Shown here in pieces: positions 42,032-49,534 of a stretch of DNA of 49,534 nucleotides. Source of the DNA: Baia soyae (GTDB taxonomy: Bacteria; Bacillota; Bacilli; Thermoactinomycetales; Thermoactinomycetaceae); contig NZ_SLXV01000022.1 of NCBI RefSeq assembly GCF_004341445.1, positions 1 to 49,534 on the forward strand. Reading direction: 5' to 3'. The notes below the pieces were generated by a model that was not told the origin of the DNA, did no database searches, and worked only from the letters and a program-made list of their open reading frames with translations. Within the stretch, counting starts at the first letter, position 1; each line of letters opens with the position of its first letter. Position numbers and translations under genes: made by a program.

Positions 42032-43276
42032 ATGACAACAACACATTCTTCTTCAACACGATATCGATGGTTTATTTTATCCATTGGTGTTCTTGCACAA
42101 ATCGTATTTGCAATCGGATTTGCTGGTATTCCGTTATCCGGAGTGATTATGCGTAGTGATTATCACCTTTCCATGGGTGAGCTAGGCTTTGTCCTCGGTT
42201 GTATGGGGCTAGGTGTCGGGATCTCTGAAATCGTATGGGGAATCTTGACCGATAAGCTGGGGGATAAAGTGGTTCTGATGATTGGGCTTGCCTCCATGGG
42301 CGCTACGTATGCGATTATTGCATATGGCTTTGTCCCGGGAGGGATCACGGACTATCGAGCGTTAGGATCATTATTAATTTTAGCAGGGGCTGTAGGAGGT
42401 AGTATTAACTCTTCCTCCGGTCGTGCGGTCATGACGTGGTTCCAGGATCATGAACGTGGTTTTGCTATGAGTATCCGCCAGACAGCTATCCCTGTTGGTG
42501 CGGCGATTGGTTCGATCACGATTCCCTTTATCGCATCGTCTTACGGATTCGGGCTTGCCTTCTCTACTCTCGCGGCCCTAAGTCTCATCGTAACGTTGGT
42601 TGTGTGGATTTGGATGGTTGAACTTGAAATACCCGAAGCATCCACGCAAAATGTATCTGGTGAAGGGGTTTCGCCACTGAAGCGCATGTCTGTTTGGAAA
42701 ATTGCACTAGCTGGTGCGGCATTAACATTTCCACAGATGTCGATTCTTACCTTTGCTTCGGTATTTCTAACAGACCAACACCATATGAGCTTGTTCGTTG
42801 TTTCGATTATTGCCTTCTCGATTCAACTAGGTGGCGGGGTTTTGCGACTCGTTACGGGGCGAATTACGGATAAGTACCAAAACCGTCGTAACATGCTCCG
42901 CTGGATCTCTGTCATTGCTGGAATAGCAGGGATCTTGCTCGGCTTGCTTTCTGGACAAAACGAATTCCTTGTAGTGGGCTTACTCATCATTACAGGACTA
43001 GCCGGAAATGCTTGGCATGGTGTGGGATATACGGAGATTGCGGTAGCTGCGGGTGTTCGCTATGCAGGTAGAGCACTTGGGATGATGGGAGCAACGGTAT
43101 TTGCGGTCTCATTTGTGATTCCGTATATGATTCCATTTATATTAAAAATGTCATCATGGAGTGGCGTGTGGATTTTTGTCGGTATCGCTTCCCTTCTAGC
43201 TCTGCCGCTTATTTTTGAATCTGCTCAGCCTATGAAGAAAAACCTTGTTGCAAAAGAAGGTGACAGTGTTGGCTAA
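42032..43276 (+). CDS. MFS transporter, probable exporter of the cluster 2 product
   Basis: The 414-residue protein has twelve hydrophobic segments. WGILTDKLGDKVVLMIG after helix 2 is MFS motif A, and VTGRITDKYQNRRN is the matching loop of the second half. ATG 42032 has AAAGGGAGAG upstream. Its end overlaps the LeuC-like gene. It is the only transporter in the operon, and BacE-like self-resistance by export is plausible. Confidence 0.9.
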   Translation: MTTTHSSSTRYRWFILSIGVLAQIVFAIGFAGIPLSGVIMRSDYHLSMGELGFVLGCMGLGVGISEIVWGILTDKLGDKVVLMIGLASMGATYAIIAYGFVPGGITDYRALGSLLILAGAVGGSINSSSGRAVMTWFQDHERGFAMSIRQTAIPVGAAIGSITIPFIASSYGFGLAFSTLAALSLIVTLVVWIWMVELEIPEASTQNVSGEGVSPLKRMSVWKIALAGAALTFPQMSILTFASVFLTDQHHMSLFVVSIIAFSIQLGGGVLRLVTGRITDKYQNRRNMLRWISVIAGIAGILLGLLSGQNEFLVVGLLIITGLAGNAWHGVGYTEIAVAAGVRYAGRALGMMGATVFAVSFVIPYMIPFILKMSSWSGVWIFVGIASLLALPLIFESAQPMKKNLVAKEGDSVG

Positions 43277-44669
43277 GACTTTATTTCATAAAATCTGGGA
43301 CTCCCACTGTGTGAAGCAGATAGGAGATACAGAGGATTTAATCTATATTGATATGCATTTATTGCATGAGATCAATACACCGCAAGCATTTGATCGATTA
43401 CGAGAAACCAATCGGACGGTACGAAGACCCGATTTAACGATCGCGACGGAAGATCATAATACGCCAACCCGTTCTGTGGCTACATTGGAATCGGACGAGG
43501 TACGCAGGCGGCAAGTTGATTTATTGCGTCGCAATTGCTCGGAGTTTGATATTCCTTTATTTCAGTTGGGTGAACCCGGTCAAGGGATTACCCACGTCAT
43601 TGCGCCGGAACAAGGCTTGGTTCTTCCAGGAACCACACTGGTCTGTTGTGATTCACATACCACAACCCATGGTGCGTTTGCGGCTCTTGCGTTTGGGATT
43701 GGTACAAGCCAAGTGGAGCACGTGCTTGCAACCCAAACGTTACGATTTCAAAAGTTTAAATCGATGCGTGTCACTGTCGAAAATCATTTGCCAGAGCATG
43801 TTTCTTCTAAAGATTTGGCCCTTTCCATCATCCGCCATCTAGGTACTGGTGGTGGAATCGGCCACGTCATCGAATATGCAGGATCAGCGATCCAGTCTCT
43901 TAGCATGGAAGCTCGTATGACTCTGTGCAACATGTCAGTAGAAGCAGGCGCGAGTGCGGGGATTATAGGAGTTGATGAGACCACGATCGATTATTTGCGT
44001 AAGGTGTACAAGTCTAATGGACAATCCCTTGCTGAAGAAGAAATCGACAGATGGCGCACCTATGTGAGTGATTCGGATGCTATTTTTGACCAAGAAATCG
44101 TGATCGATGGAGCCACGATTCAAGAGAGTGTGACATGGGGTACCAATCCATCTCAAACCATTGGCTTTCATGAACGGATCCCAAGCTGTGCCGATTATGA
44201 TGATCCGAGTCAAAAACAGGCGGCCAAACGAGCATTAGAATATATGAATCTACAGCCGGGGCAATCGTTATATGATGTCTCGATCAATAAAGTATTTGTG
44301 GGTTCGTGCACAAATGGGCGTATAGAAGATTTACGTATTGTGGCGGGGATTTTGGATGGGCGATCGGTTCATCCTGATGTTCATATGGTGATCGTTCCCG
44401 GATCTACACAAGTACGTGATCTTGCGATTCGGGAAGGGTTGGATGAAGTGTTCCAAAAAGCTGGAGCTGATTTTCGCCATTTGCCGGGGTGTTCGATGTG
44501 TTGCGGTCTAAATGAAGACAGCATGAGAAAAGGGCAGCGTTCTGTTTCGACTAGTAATCGGAATTACGAAGGCAGACAAGGTACAGAAGCGATGACGCAT
44601 ATTGCATCTCCTTCTATCGCGGCGGCTAGTGCCATTACAGGGAGAATTAGCCGGGTTTCGGATTTATAG
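43269..44669 (+). CDS. leuC: Isopropylmalate isomerase-type large subunit (LeuC homologue)
   Basis: The large subunit of an aconitase-family hydro-lyase, about 466 residues. It has KTLFHKIWDSHCV at the start, DSHTTTHGAFAALAFGIGTS, and the three [4Fe-4S] cysteines in GSCTNGR and GCSMCCGLN. It would move the hydroxyl of the LeuA-like product. I choose TTG 43269 (MAKTLFHK, as in LeuC); GTG 43266 is one codon earlier. It overlaps the MFS gene. Whether it serves leucine synthesis or only this cluster is not certain, but the context argues for the cluster. Confidence 0.9.
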   Translation: MAKTLFHKIWDSHCVKQIGDTEDLIYIDMHLLHEINTPQAFDRLRETNRTVRRPDLTIATEDHNTPTRSVATLESDEVRRRQVDLLRRNCSEFDIPLFQLGEPGQGITHVIAPEQGLVLPGTTLVCCDSHTTTHGAFAALAFGIGTSQVEHVLATQTLRFQKFKSMRVTVENHLPEHVSSKDLALSIIRHLGTGGGIGHVIEYAGSAIQSLSMEARMTLCNMSVEAGASAGIIGVDETTIDYLRKVYKSNGQSLAEEEIDRWRTYVSDSDAIFDQEIVIDGATIQESVTWGTNPSQTIGFHERIPSCADYDDPSQKQAAKRALEYMNLQPGQSLYDVSINKVFVGSCTNGRIEDLRIVAGILDGRSVHPDVHMVIVPGSTQVRDLAIREGLDEVFQKAGADFRHLPGCSMCCGLNEDSMRKGQRSVSTSNRNYEGRQGTEAMTHIASPSIAAASAITGRISRVSDL

Positions 44670-44687
44670 AAATGGAGGATGAAGAGT

Positions 44688-45290
44688 GTGGGAAGGGAAC
44701 GGATTCAAGGATATGGCATGCCTTTAGTACAAAACAATGTGGATACAGATCAGATTATCCCTGCTCGTTTTTGTTATCAACCGAAGCGGGTTGGTCATGG
44801 CGAATCATTGTTTGGGAATTGGCGCCAGGATCCATCTTTTGTATTACATGATCCGCGCTATTCGGATGCTACGATACTGGTTGCCGGGAGAGAGTTTGCC
44901 ACGGGATCCTCACGAGAGTATGCCGTTTGGGCGATAAAAGATTATGGCTTTCAGGTTGTGATTGCCCAGAGCTTTGGTGATATTTTTTATAAAAACGCCA
45001 TTATCAATGATTTGCTCCCACTCAAGACAACGGAGCAGGGCATTGAATCGTTATGGGATGCGCTCCATGATAATCCTAAGTCAGCTATTCACATTGATCT
45101 GGAAAATGAAGTGATTCGCTTTGAAGGTGGGACGTCTCCTGCTATGATGGACCTGCATTTTAAAAAGAAATATATTTTGAACCTAGATGATATATCGTTG
45201 ACCCTTGAAGATGTGGGAAACATTGATACCTATGAAGCGGCGAGAAGTCCACACTTGGCCACTACGTTGAATCGAGTTGAAGTGCGATGA
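44688..45290 (+). CDS. leuD: Isopropylmalate isomerase-type small subunit (LeuD homologue)
   Basis: The 200-residue swivel subunit pairs with the LeuC-like protein. It has NNVDTDQIIPARFC, FATGSSREYAVWAIKDYGF and AQSFGDIFYKNAIINDLLP, the usual LeuD landmarks. GTG 44688 is preferred because GGAGG lies 9 nt upstream; ATG 44679 would directly touch that site. It ends with a 4-bp overlap into the flavoprotein gene. Confidence 0.92.
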   Translation: MGRERIQGYGMPLVQNNVDTDQIIPARFCYQPKRVGHGESLFGNWRQDPSFVLHDPRYSDATILVAGREFATGSSREYAVWAIKDYGFQVVIAQSFGDIFYKNAIINDLLPLKTTEQGIESLWDALHDNPKSAIHIDLENEVIRFEGGTSPAMMDLHFKKKYILNLDDISLTLEDVGNIDTYEAARSPHLATTLNRVEVR

Positions 45291-47188
45291 GAGTTGCCAT
45301 CATCGGTAGTGGTCCGCGGGGGATGTCCGTTCTAGAACGATTAGTAGCTCGGTTAATAGAGTCAGAGAGTAGAGAGAGCGTTGAAATCTATTTAATAGAT
45401 GATGGATACGTTGGTACTGGTAGAGTCTGGTCTACCGAACAATCCCCTCATCTACTCATGAACACGGTTGCGCAAGAAATATCTGCTTTTTCTGGGCCAT
45501 GGGACGGTACAGAGGCACGTCCTGGAAATGGTCCTTCCTTTGCCCAGTGGTGGCAATTGTACCGTGAGGATTACGAACAATTCGGTGGTTACGGTCCTCG
45601 GGCTTATTATGGAGAGTATTTATTATATGTTTTATCGGCGGTAGAAAGCTCTCTTCCTTCGCATGTTACTTTATGTAAACGTTCTGCACGTGTAGAACGT
45701 TTGGAGGAAACATGCAGAACCCAATTACTGTATTTTTTGAATAGTGAAATCTTGGAAGTGGATCGAACGGTACTCGCAACAGGTCACCCGAATAATCGTC
45801 TACAAGGATTTGAGAAGACTCTTCATGATTATGCTGCTCGTACAGAGGATGTCATGTTTATGTCAGGGGATTCAGTAGCAGATATGAATCTCTCTGAAAT
45901 AGGGCCTCAGCAACATGTAGGCATCATCGGGATGGGTTTAACTTTTTATGATCTATTAGCCGAGCTGACGATGGGGCGCGGTGGAGAATTTATTACGGAG
46001 CAAGATGGTTCGATGCGGTATGAATCATCAGGCTGTGAGCCACGTATCTTTGTAGGCAGTCGCAGTGGGGTGCCGGTACCAGCGCGAGGGTTCAATCAAA
46101 AACCATCTGATTACGAGTACCATCCAGCGATCTTCACTCGTGAGCGAGCTTTTTGCATGATTCAAAAGGGAGAGGTGCACTTTGACCGGGATGTCCTCCC
46201 TCTACTAGAAGCAGAAATTGGTCTCGTTTATGCTGAAACGAAATTACGCCACGAGAAGGGTGAGGATCAGGCCCGTCAATTACGTGAGTATGTGATCATC
46301 CATCAAGTAGACTCTGTAGAAGGAGTTAGCACCTTTGCTCATATACTCGGACTCTCCCATCCGATGACGATTGATCTCTATAAACTCGCCAATCCATTTC
46401 GTGGATGTACATTCCCATCTCTAGATTCATTCAATGAAGTCTTGTCCTCCTTGCTTGCGGCTGACTATGAAGAAGCGATGCGTGGAAATGTTGATTCGCC
46501 GATTAAGGCGGCATTGGATGTGATCCGCAATTCGAGGTCCGTCATTCGTGTATTTGTTGATTTTGGTGGACTACATCCCCATTCCCATCAAAATGAGTTT
46601 TTGAGAAGATTTTCGCCTGTCAGTGGATTTCTTTCTGCTGGACCTCCTGCCTTTCGAGTCCTTCAACTACAAGCCTTGATCAAAGCAGGGATTGTGACGG
46701 TAATAGGCCCATCCGTGAAGTTTGAACCAGTTGCCAACGAACATGAAAGTGGTATTTACATGTCCTCCCCGAGCGTAGAGGACTCAACGGTCGCTGTGAA
46801 AGTAGTGATTGATGGGCGAATTCCTACCACCGACATTACCCGAGACCGCTCAAGCTTAACCCAGTCACTCCTTGAAAAAGGGATTTATACCCCTTTTGTG
46901 AATCGGAAAAGGGATGCTGTCTTTGAAACGGGTGGAGTTTCCGTCACCGCATCCCCGTTCCATCCGATTCGAGCGGATCAAACGATCGCTGACAGACTAT
47001 ATGTACTGGGAATTCCAACGGAGCACACACGCTGGTTCATGCAGTCAGGAAGTAGCCGGCCGCATAAATGGATCGACTTCATGATTGATGCGGATGCGAT
47101 CGCCACAGATATGATCCAAGGAAGAGGAGAAAAGCATGATCCCAACCAAGCCGAAAAACAGCATTATGCAGCTACTGGAACGTTATAA
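45287..47188 (+). CDS. FAD/NAD(P)-binding monooxygenase-like protein, CreE/HpyO family
   Basis: The 633-residue protein begins with an FAD Rossmann motif (IGSGPRGMSVLERL), has HLLMNTVAQEISAFSGPW, and a second nucleotide motif GIIGMGLTFYDLLAELT near residue 213. This layout is that of PF13454 flavoproteins, which include CreE and FzmM (aspartate N-oxidation to nitrosuccinate) and urate hydroxylase HpyO. N-oxidation of the cluster's amino acid is a reasonable guess but unproven. It overlaps LeuD by 4 bp and the aminotransferase gene by 53 bp. Confidence 0.75.
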   Translation: MRVAIIGSGPRGMSVLERLVARLIESESRESVEIYLIDDGYVGTGRVWSTEQSPHLLMNTVAQEISAFSGPWDGTEARPGNGPSFAQWWQLYREDYEQFGGYGPRAYYGEYLLYVLSAVESSLPSHVTLCKRSARVERLEETCRTQLLYFLNSEILEVDRTVLATGHPNNRLQGFEKTLHDYAARTEDVMFMSGDSVADMNLSEIGPQQHVGIIGMGLTFYDLLAELTMGRGGEFITEQDGSMRYESSGCEPRIFVGSRSGVPVPARGFNQKPSDYEYHPAIFTRERAFCMIQKGEVHFDRDVLPLLEAEIGLVYAETKLRHEKGEDQARQLREYVIIHQVDSVEGVSTFAHILGLSHPMTIDLYKLANPFRGCTFPSLDSFNEVLSSLLAADYEEAMRGNVDSPIKAALDVIRNSRSVIRVFVDFGGLHPHSHQNEFLRRFSPVSGFLSAGPPAFRVLQLQALIKAGIVTVIGPSVKFEPVANEHESGIYMSSPSVEDSTVAVKVVIDGRIPTTDITRDRSSLTQSLLEKGIYTPFVNRKRDAVFETGGVSVTASPFHPIRADQTIADRLYVLGIPTEHTRWFMQSGSSRPHKWIDFMIDADAIATDMIQGRGEKHDPNQAEKQHYAATGTL

Positions 47189-48314
47189 TCAAGACACCCG
47201 CACAGATAAGCTTAATTTGACTGTAGGTGTTTATACGGATGAGTCTGGATGTTGCCCGATTCTGGATTCTGTGCGAGATGCTGAGTATTACCGTGTAAGC
47301 AACCAGACCCATAAAGCCTCCTTTCATCTTGCTGGCGCACCGGAATTTCATCAAGCCGTTCGCAAGGTGCTTTTCTCCTCTACGGGAAATAGTTTGGAGG
47401 ATCATGTAGAAGTGATCCAAACTATAGGGTGTAGTGGCGCTTTATATCTAGCGGGGCAATTAATCAAATACTATGCTCCCACATCAAGTATCTGGCTGAG
47501 CTCCCCTACATGGGAAAATCATACAGCGCTTTTAAATAGTAACGTAGATCACATTCGCCATTATCGTTATCAACCTGCTAACCAAGAGGAGTTGTGTATC
47601 GATACCATGCTAGAGGATCTACAGTTTGCGCAACCCGGCGACTTTGTGTTGCTACACGCCTGTTGCCACAATCCAACGGGAATGGACCCTAACCTAGCCG
47701 GGTGGAGGATGCTAGCTGAGTTTTGTGCAGAACGAGAGCTTATTCCTTTATTCGACTTTGCGTATCAAGGATTTGCTCACTCCATCGAACAGGATGCAGA
47801 GTTTTTAGTTCCCTTTAGTGAGCGTTTAGATACGTTCATGGTGTGTAATTCATTCTCAAAAAACATGGGCATTTATGACGAACGCACTGGGGCGCTAACA
47901 CTGGTTTTTAAGGATGAAACGAAACGAGCAGATTGGCATAAAACAGTGAAAGGCTTGATTCGAAACACCTATTCGATGCCGCCGGTACACGGTAGTTTTA
48001 TTGTGAGTCATATTATAAATGATCCCGTTCGTTTTTCTCGTTGGGAGCAAGAGCTTACAGGGATGTGTAATGATCTTCATCGGCGCCGTGGTGCGTTTTT
48101 CTCCGAGTTAGATCGAATTGGGATAGCGGATCAAGTTTTGTCTTATCGGAAGCAGCAAGGGATGTTTGTTTGTCTGAATCTATCAGAGGAAAAGATCGGT
48201 TTGCTCCGAGATGCATATGGAGTCTATCTTCTTGATACCGGTCGGATGTGTATTGCTAGTCTTAGCACTGCGAATATGCCGAGATTTTGTGAAATACTTA
48301 CCAAGGTGATCTAG
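47136..48314 (+). CDS. Aspartate/aromatic aminotransferase family protein (AspC/TyrB-like)
   Basis: The 392-residue class I-alpha aminotransferase has KLNLTVGVYTDESG, HACCHNPTGMDP, DFAYQGF, the PLP-lysine motif NSFSKNMGIYDERTGAL and a C-terminal RMCIASLS with the carboxylate-binding Arg region. This is the AspC/TyrB type, so it would handle dicarboxylic or aromatic 2-oxoacids. It is last in cluster 2, starting inside the flavoprotein gene with AGAGGAG upstream. It would install the amino group after chain extension. Confidence 0.88.
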   Translation: MIPTKPKNSIMQLLERYNQDTRTDKLNLTVGVYTDESGCCPILDSVRDAEYYRVSNQTHKASFHLAGAPEFHQAVRKVLFSSTGNSLEDHVEVIQTIGCSGALYLAGQLIKYYAPTSSIWLSSPTWENHTALLNSNVDHIRHYRYQPANQEELCIDTMLEDLQFAQPGDFVLLHACCHNPTGMDPNLAGWRMLAEFCAERELIPLFDFAYQGFAHSIEQDAEFLVPFSERLDTFMVCNSFSKNMGIYDERTGALTLVFKDETKRADWHKTVKGLIRNTYSMPPVHGSFIVSHIINDPVRFSRWEQELTGMCNDLHRRRGAFFSELDRIGIADQVLSYRKQQGMFVCLNLSEEKIGLLRDAYGVYLLDTGRMCIASLSTANMPRFCEILTKVI

Positions 48315-48388
48315 GGATTTCTTACCGATCTCAAAATTCTTTATTGACTGATCGATCTATAAATGCTAAGGTAATAAAGTAGATTGTT

Positions 48389-48423
48389 AATGGAGCATAC
48401 CAAGTGCTCCATTCTCTTTTAAT
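48389..48423 (+). terminator. Terminator of cluster 2
   Basis: AATGGAGCA (48389-48397) pairs perfectly with TGCTCCATT (48405-48413) across the 7-nt loop TACCAAG, followed by CTCTTTT. Confidence 0.85.
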
Positions 48424-48479
48424 CATATCGGACTGTTTGATCTAGAATAGAAGCTGTAAAAGAAAAGGAGCTGATTTTT

Positions 48480-49346
48480 ATGATGACGACAAAACAAAAA
48501 ATGATTCTTGTAACAGGAGGGACTGGTCAGACGGGAGAGCGTATAGCTAGAAGATTGACTCACCTTGGTTATCCCGTTCGTACCGCTAGCCGAAAGATTA
48601 TTCCTTTAGAAGGCACTTCAATCGAACATGTGCGCTTTGATTGGAATGATGAGACTACGTATGGGCCAGCATTGGAGGATGTTGAAAAGGTATATCTAGT
48701 GGCCCCGGTTCTAGTAGCTGATCCTACTTCTCAGATGATGGCTTTCTTAGATCTGGCTCTCAAATCAGGAGTGCGCCGTGTGGTTCTGCTCAGTTCTTCC
48801 GCAGTGCTAGAGGATGATGGTCCTGTGTTCGGTAAGGTACAGCGTGCGATACGTGAACGTGCTCCAGAGTGGGCGATCTTACATCCTTCTTGGTTCATGC
48901 AGAATTTTATCCAGACACATGCTGCTATGATCAATCATGATGGAGTTATGATTACAGCTACAGGAGGAAATGCTCGAGTTGGGTTTGTGGACGCTGATGA
49001 TATCGCTGAGGTTGCTGTGTGTTCCTTGACTGATAAAAAGCCTCATAATACGAGTCATGTGATTACGGGTCCGGAGGCGCTTAGCTACTCGGAGGTGGCA
49101 GATATAATCGGATCTATTGTGGCACGAGAAATCAAACATGTGGATATTTCTACAGAGAAACTCCGGGATATGATGGTCGGAGTTGGTATGCCGGAGGATT
49201 ATGCTTCGATTTTGGCTGGTATGGAGGAAGGAATTAGGAATGGCTTGGAAGATCGGGTTACGGATACGGTAGAACGGGTGACGGGTCGTGCTCCGCGTTC
49301 GCTCAGGGATTTTGTGGTTGCGAATTCGAGTGTGTGGGATATCTAA
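48480..49346 (+). CDS. NmrA-like atypical SDR NAD(P)-binding protein
   Basis: The 288-residue protein has the dinucleotide motif VTGGTGQTGERIARRL and the NmrA/azoreductase layout: VLLSSSAVLEDD, LHPSWFMQNF and GFVDADDIAEVAV. It lacks the YxxxK catalytic pair of classical SDRs, as in NmrA-like sensors and quinone reductases. AAAAGGAG precedes ATG 48480. It lies after the cluster 2 terminator and before its own, so it is probably independent of cluster 2. Confidence 0.88.
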   Translation: MMTTKQKMILVTGGTGQTGERIARRLTHLGYPVRTASRKIIPLEGTSIEHVRFDWNDETTYGPALEDVEKVYLVAPVLVADPTSQMMAFLDLALKSGVRRVVLLSSSAVLEDDGPVFGKVQRAIRERAPEWAILHPSWFMQNFIQTHAAMINHDGVMITATGGNARVGFVDADDIAEVAVCSLTDKKPHNTSHVITGPEALSYSEVADIIGSIVAREIKHVDISTEKLRDMMVGVGMPEDYASILAGMEEGIRNGLEDRVTDTVERVTGRAPRSLRDFVVANSSVWDI

Positions 49347-49403
49347 TCCAAATGAAAACATCTAAAATCTCTTCATCATTCTAATGTGAATCAGATTAAG
49401 AAT

Positions 49404-49443
49404 AATAATCACCACCGCTTATCCTAAGGGTGGTGATTATTTC
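49404..49443 (+). terminator. Terminator after the NmrA-like gene
   Basis: AATAATCACCACC (49404-49416) pairs perfectly with GGTGGTGATTATT (49429-49441). Confidence 0.85.
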
Positions 49444-49454
49444 AGACTGCAGAC

Positions 49455-49493
49455 AAACCTCTTCTGAACAACAAGTTTAGAAGAGGTTTTTGT
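49455..49493. terminator. Second terminator near the window end
   Basis: AAACCTCTTCTGAAC (49455-49469) pairs with GTTTAGAAGAGGTTT (49475-49489) with one mismatch, followed by TTGTG. It may belong to a converging gene beyond the window. Confidence 0.8.
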
Positions 49494-49534
49494 GTGAATT
49501 GACTCAAATATCGTTTATGGCGATGGTTTCTCCA

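Noticed and set aside
38800-48314. Bacilysin-like or phosphonate cluster
   Set aside because: No BacA, bicupin BacB or ATP-grasp BacD, and no PEP mutase; only the cupin, MFS and aminotransferase classes are shared.
48879-49361. 160-codon minus-strand frame
   Set aside because: Lies antisense to the clear NmrA-like gene, has no ribosome site and a His/Arg/Ser-rich composition typical of a shadow frame.

Overview
The window reads as a chromosomal segment of a Gram-positive, low-GC Bacillota, most likely order Bacillales. The basis is strong AGGAGG-type ribosome sites, frequent TTG and GTG starts, a fadN-fadA-fadE operon with a FadR-type operator, HPr with Ser46, class 1B SpeH and cre-like boxes. 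A family such as Thermoactinomycetaceae is possible but not proven from sequence alone.

Layout. 1-93 is the 3' end of a group II intron. 183-4125 is an accessory block: a small membrane protein, a secreted protein with Fn3-like and probable DUF3238 domains, a 178-bp structured element, and two small coiled-coil proteins. The upstream region of the first gene is partly repeated before the coiled-coil pair. 4126-11000 is mostly housekeeping: speH behind a switch-like leader, ptsH-ptsI, an M32 carboxypeptidase, a BioC-type methyltransferase and a secreted PIG-L deacetylase. 11012-16414 is the fatty-acid beta-oxidation operon fadN-fadA-fadE.

16690-25723 is the highlight: an apparent biosynthetic gene cluster. 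It opens with a 36-residue peptide gene with its own promoter and a downstream hairpin. Then come a BpsA-like aminopropyltransferase, a NodU/CmcH/TobZ-type carbamoyltransferase, a stand-alone ArcS-core-like (DUF5591) protein, a GT2 glycosyltransferase, a methyltransferase, a PIG-L deacetylase, an MFS exporter and queE-queC-queD, which make preQ0. ArcS couples the nitrile of preQ0 to the side-chain amine of lysine, and the peptide has a single lysine, just after Gly-Gly, three residues from its C-terminus. My inference is a ribosomal peptide carrying a 7-deazaguanine amidine, further decorated by sugar, carbamoyl, methyl and aminopropyl groups. I know of no described pathway with this gene set.

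25778-38172 holds ordinary genes: a YmcC-like membrane protein, a GNAT acetyltransferase, a hemolysin III protein, an alaT/alaR-like pair, a possible toxin-antitoxin pair, proline catabolism (putB and rocA, divergent), a glutamine/glutamate ABC transporter, DedA and TatA. 33363-33701 carries a MITE-like inverted-repeat element followed by a 71-bp tandem repeat.

38312-48314 is a second candidate biosynthetic operon. It has a LuxR/GerE-type regulator, a short LeuA-like synthase, LeuC and LeuD homologues without LeuB, an AspC/TyrB-type aminotransferase, an Fe(II)/2-oxoglutarate oxygenase, a CreE-like flavoprotein, a Cys-less isochorismatase-fold protein, a cupin and an MFS exporter. This suggests 2-oxo-acid chain extension to a non-proteinogenic amino acid that is then oxidised and exported. 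The window ends with an NmrA-like oxidoreductase and two terminators.
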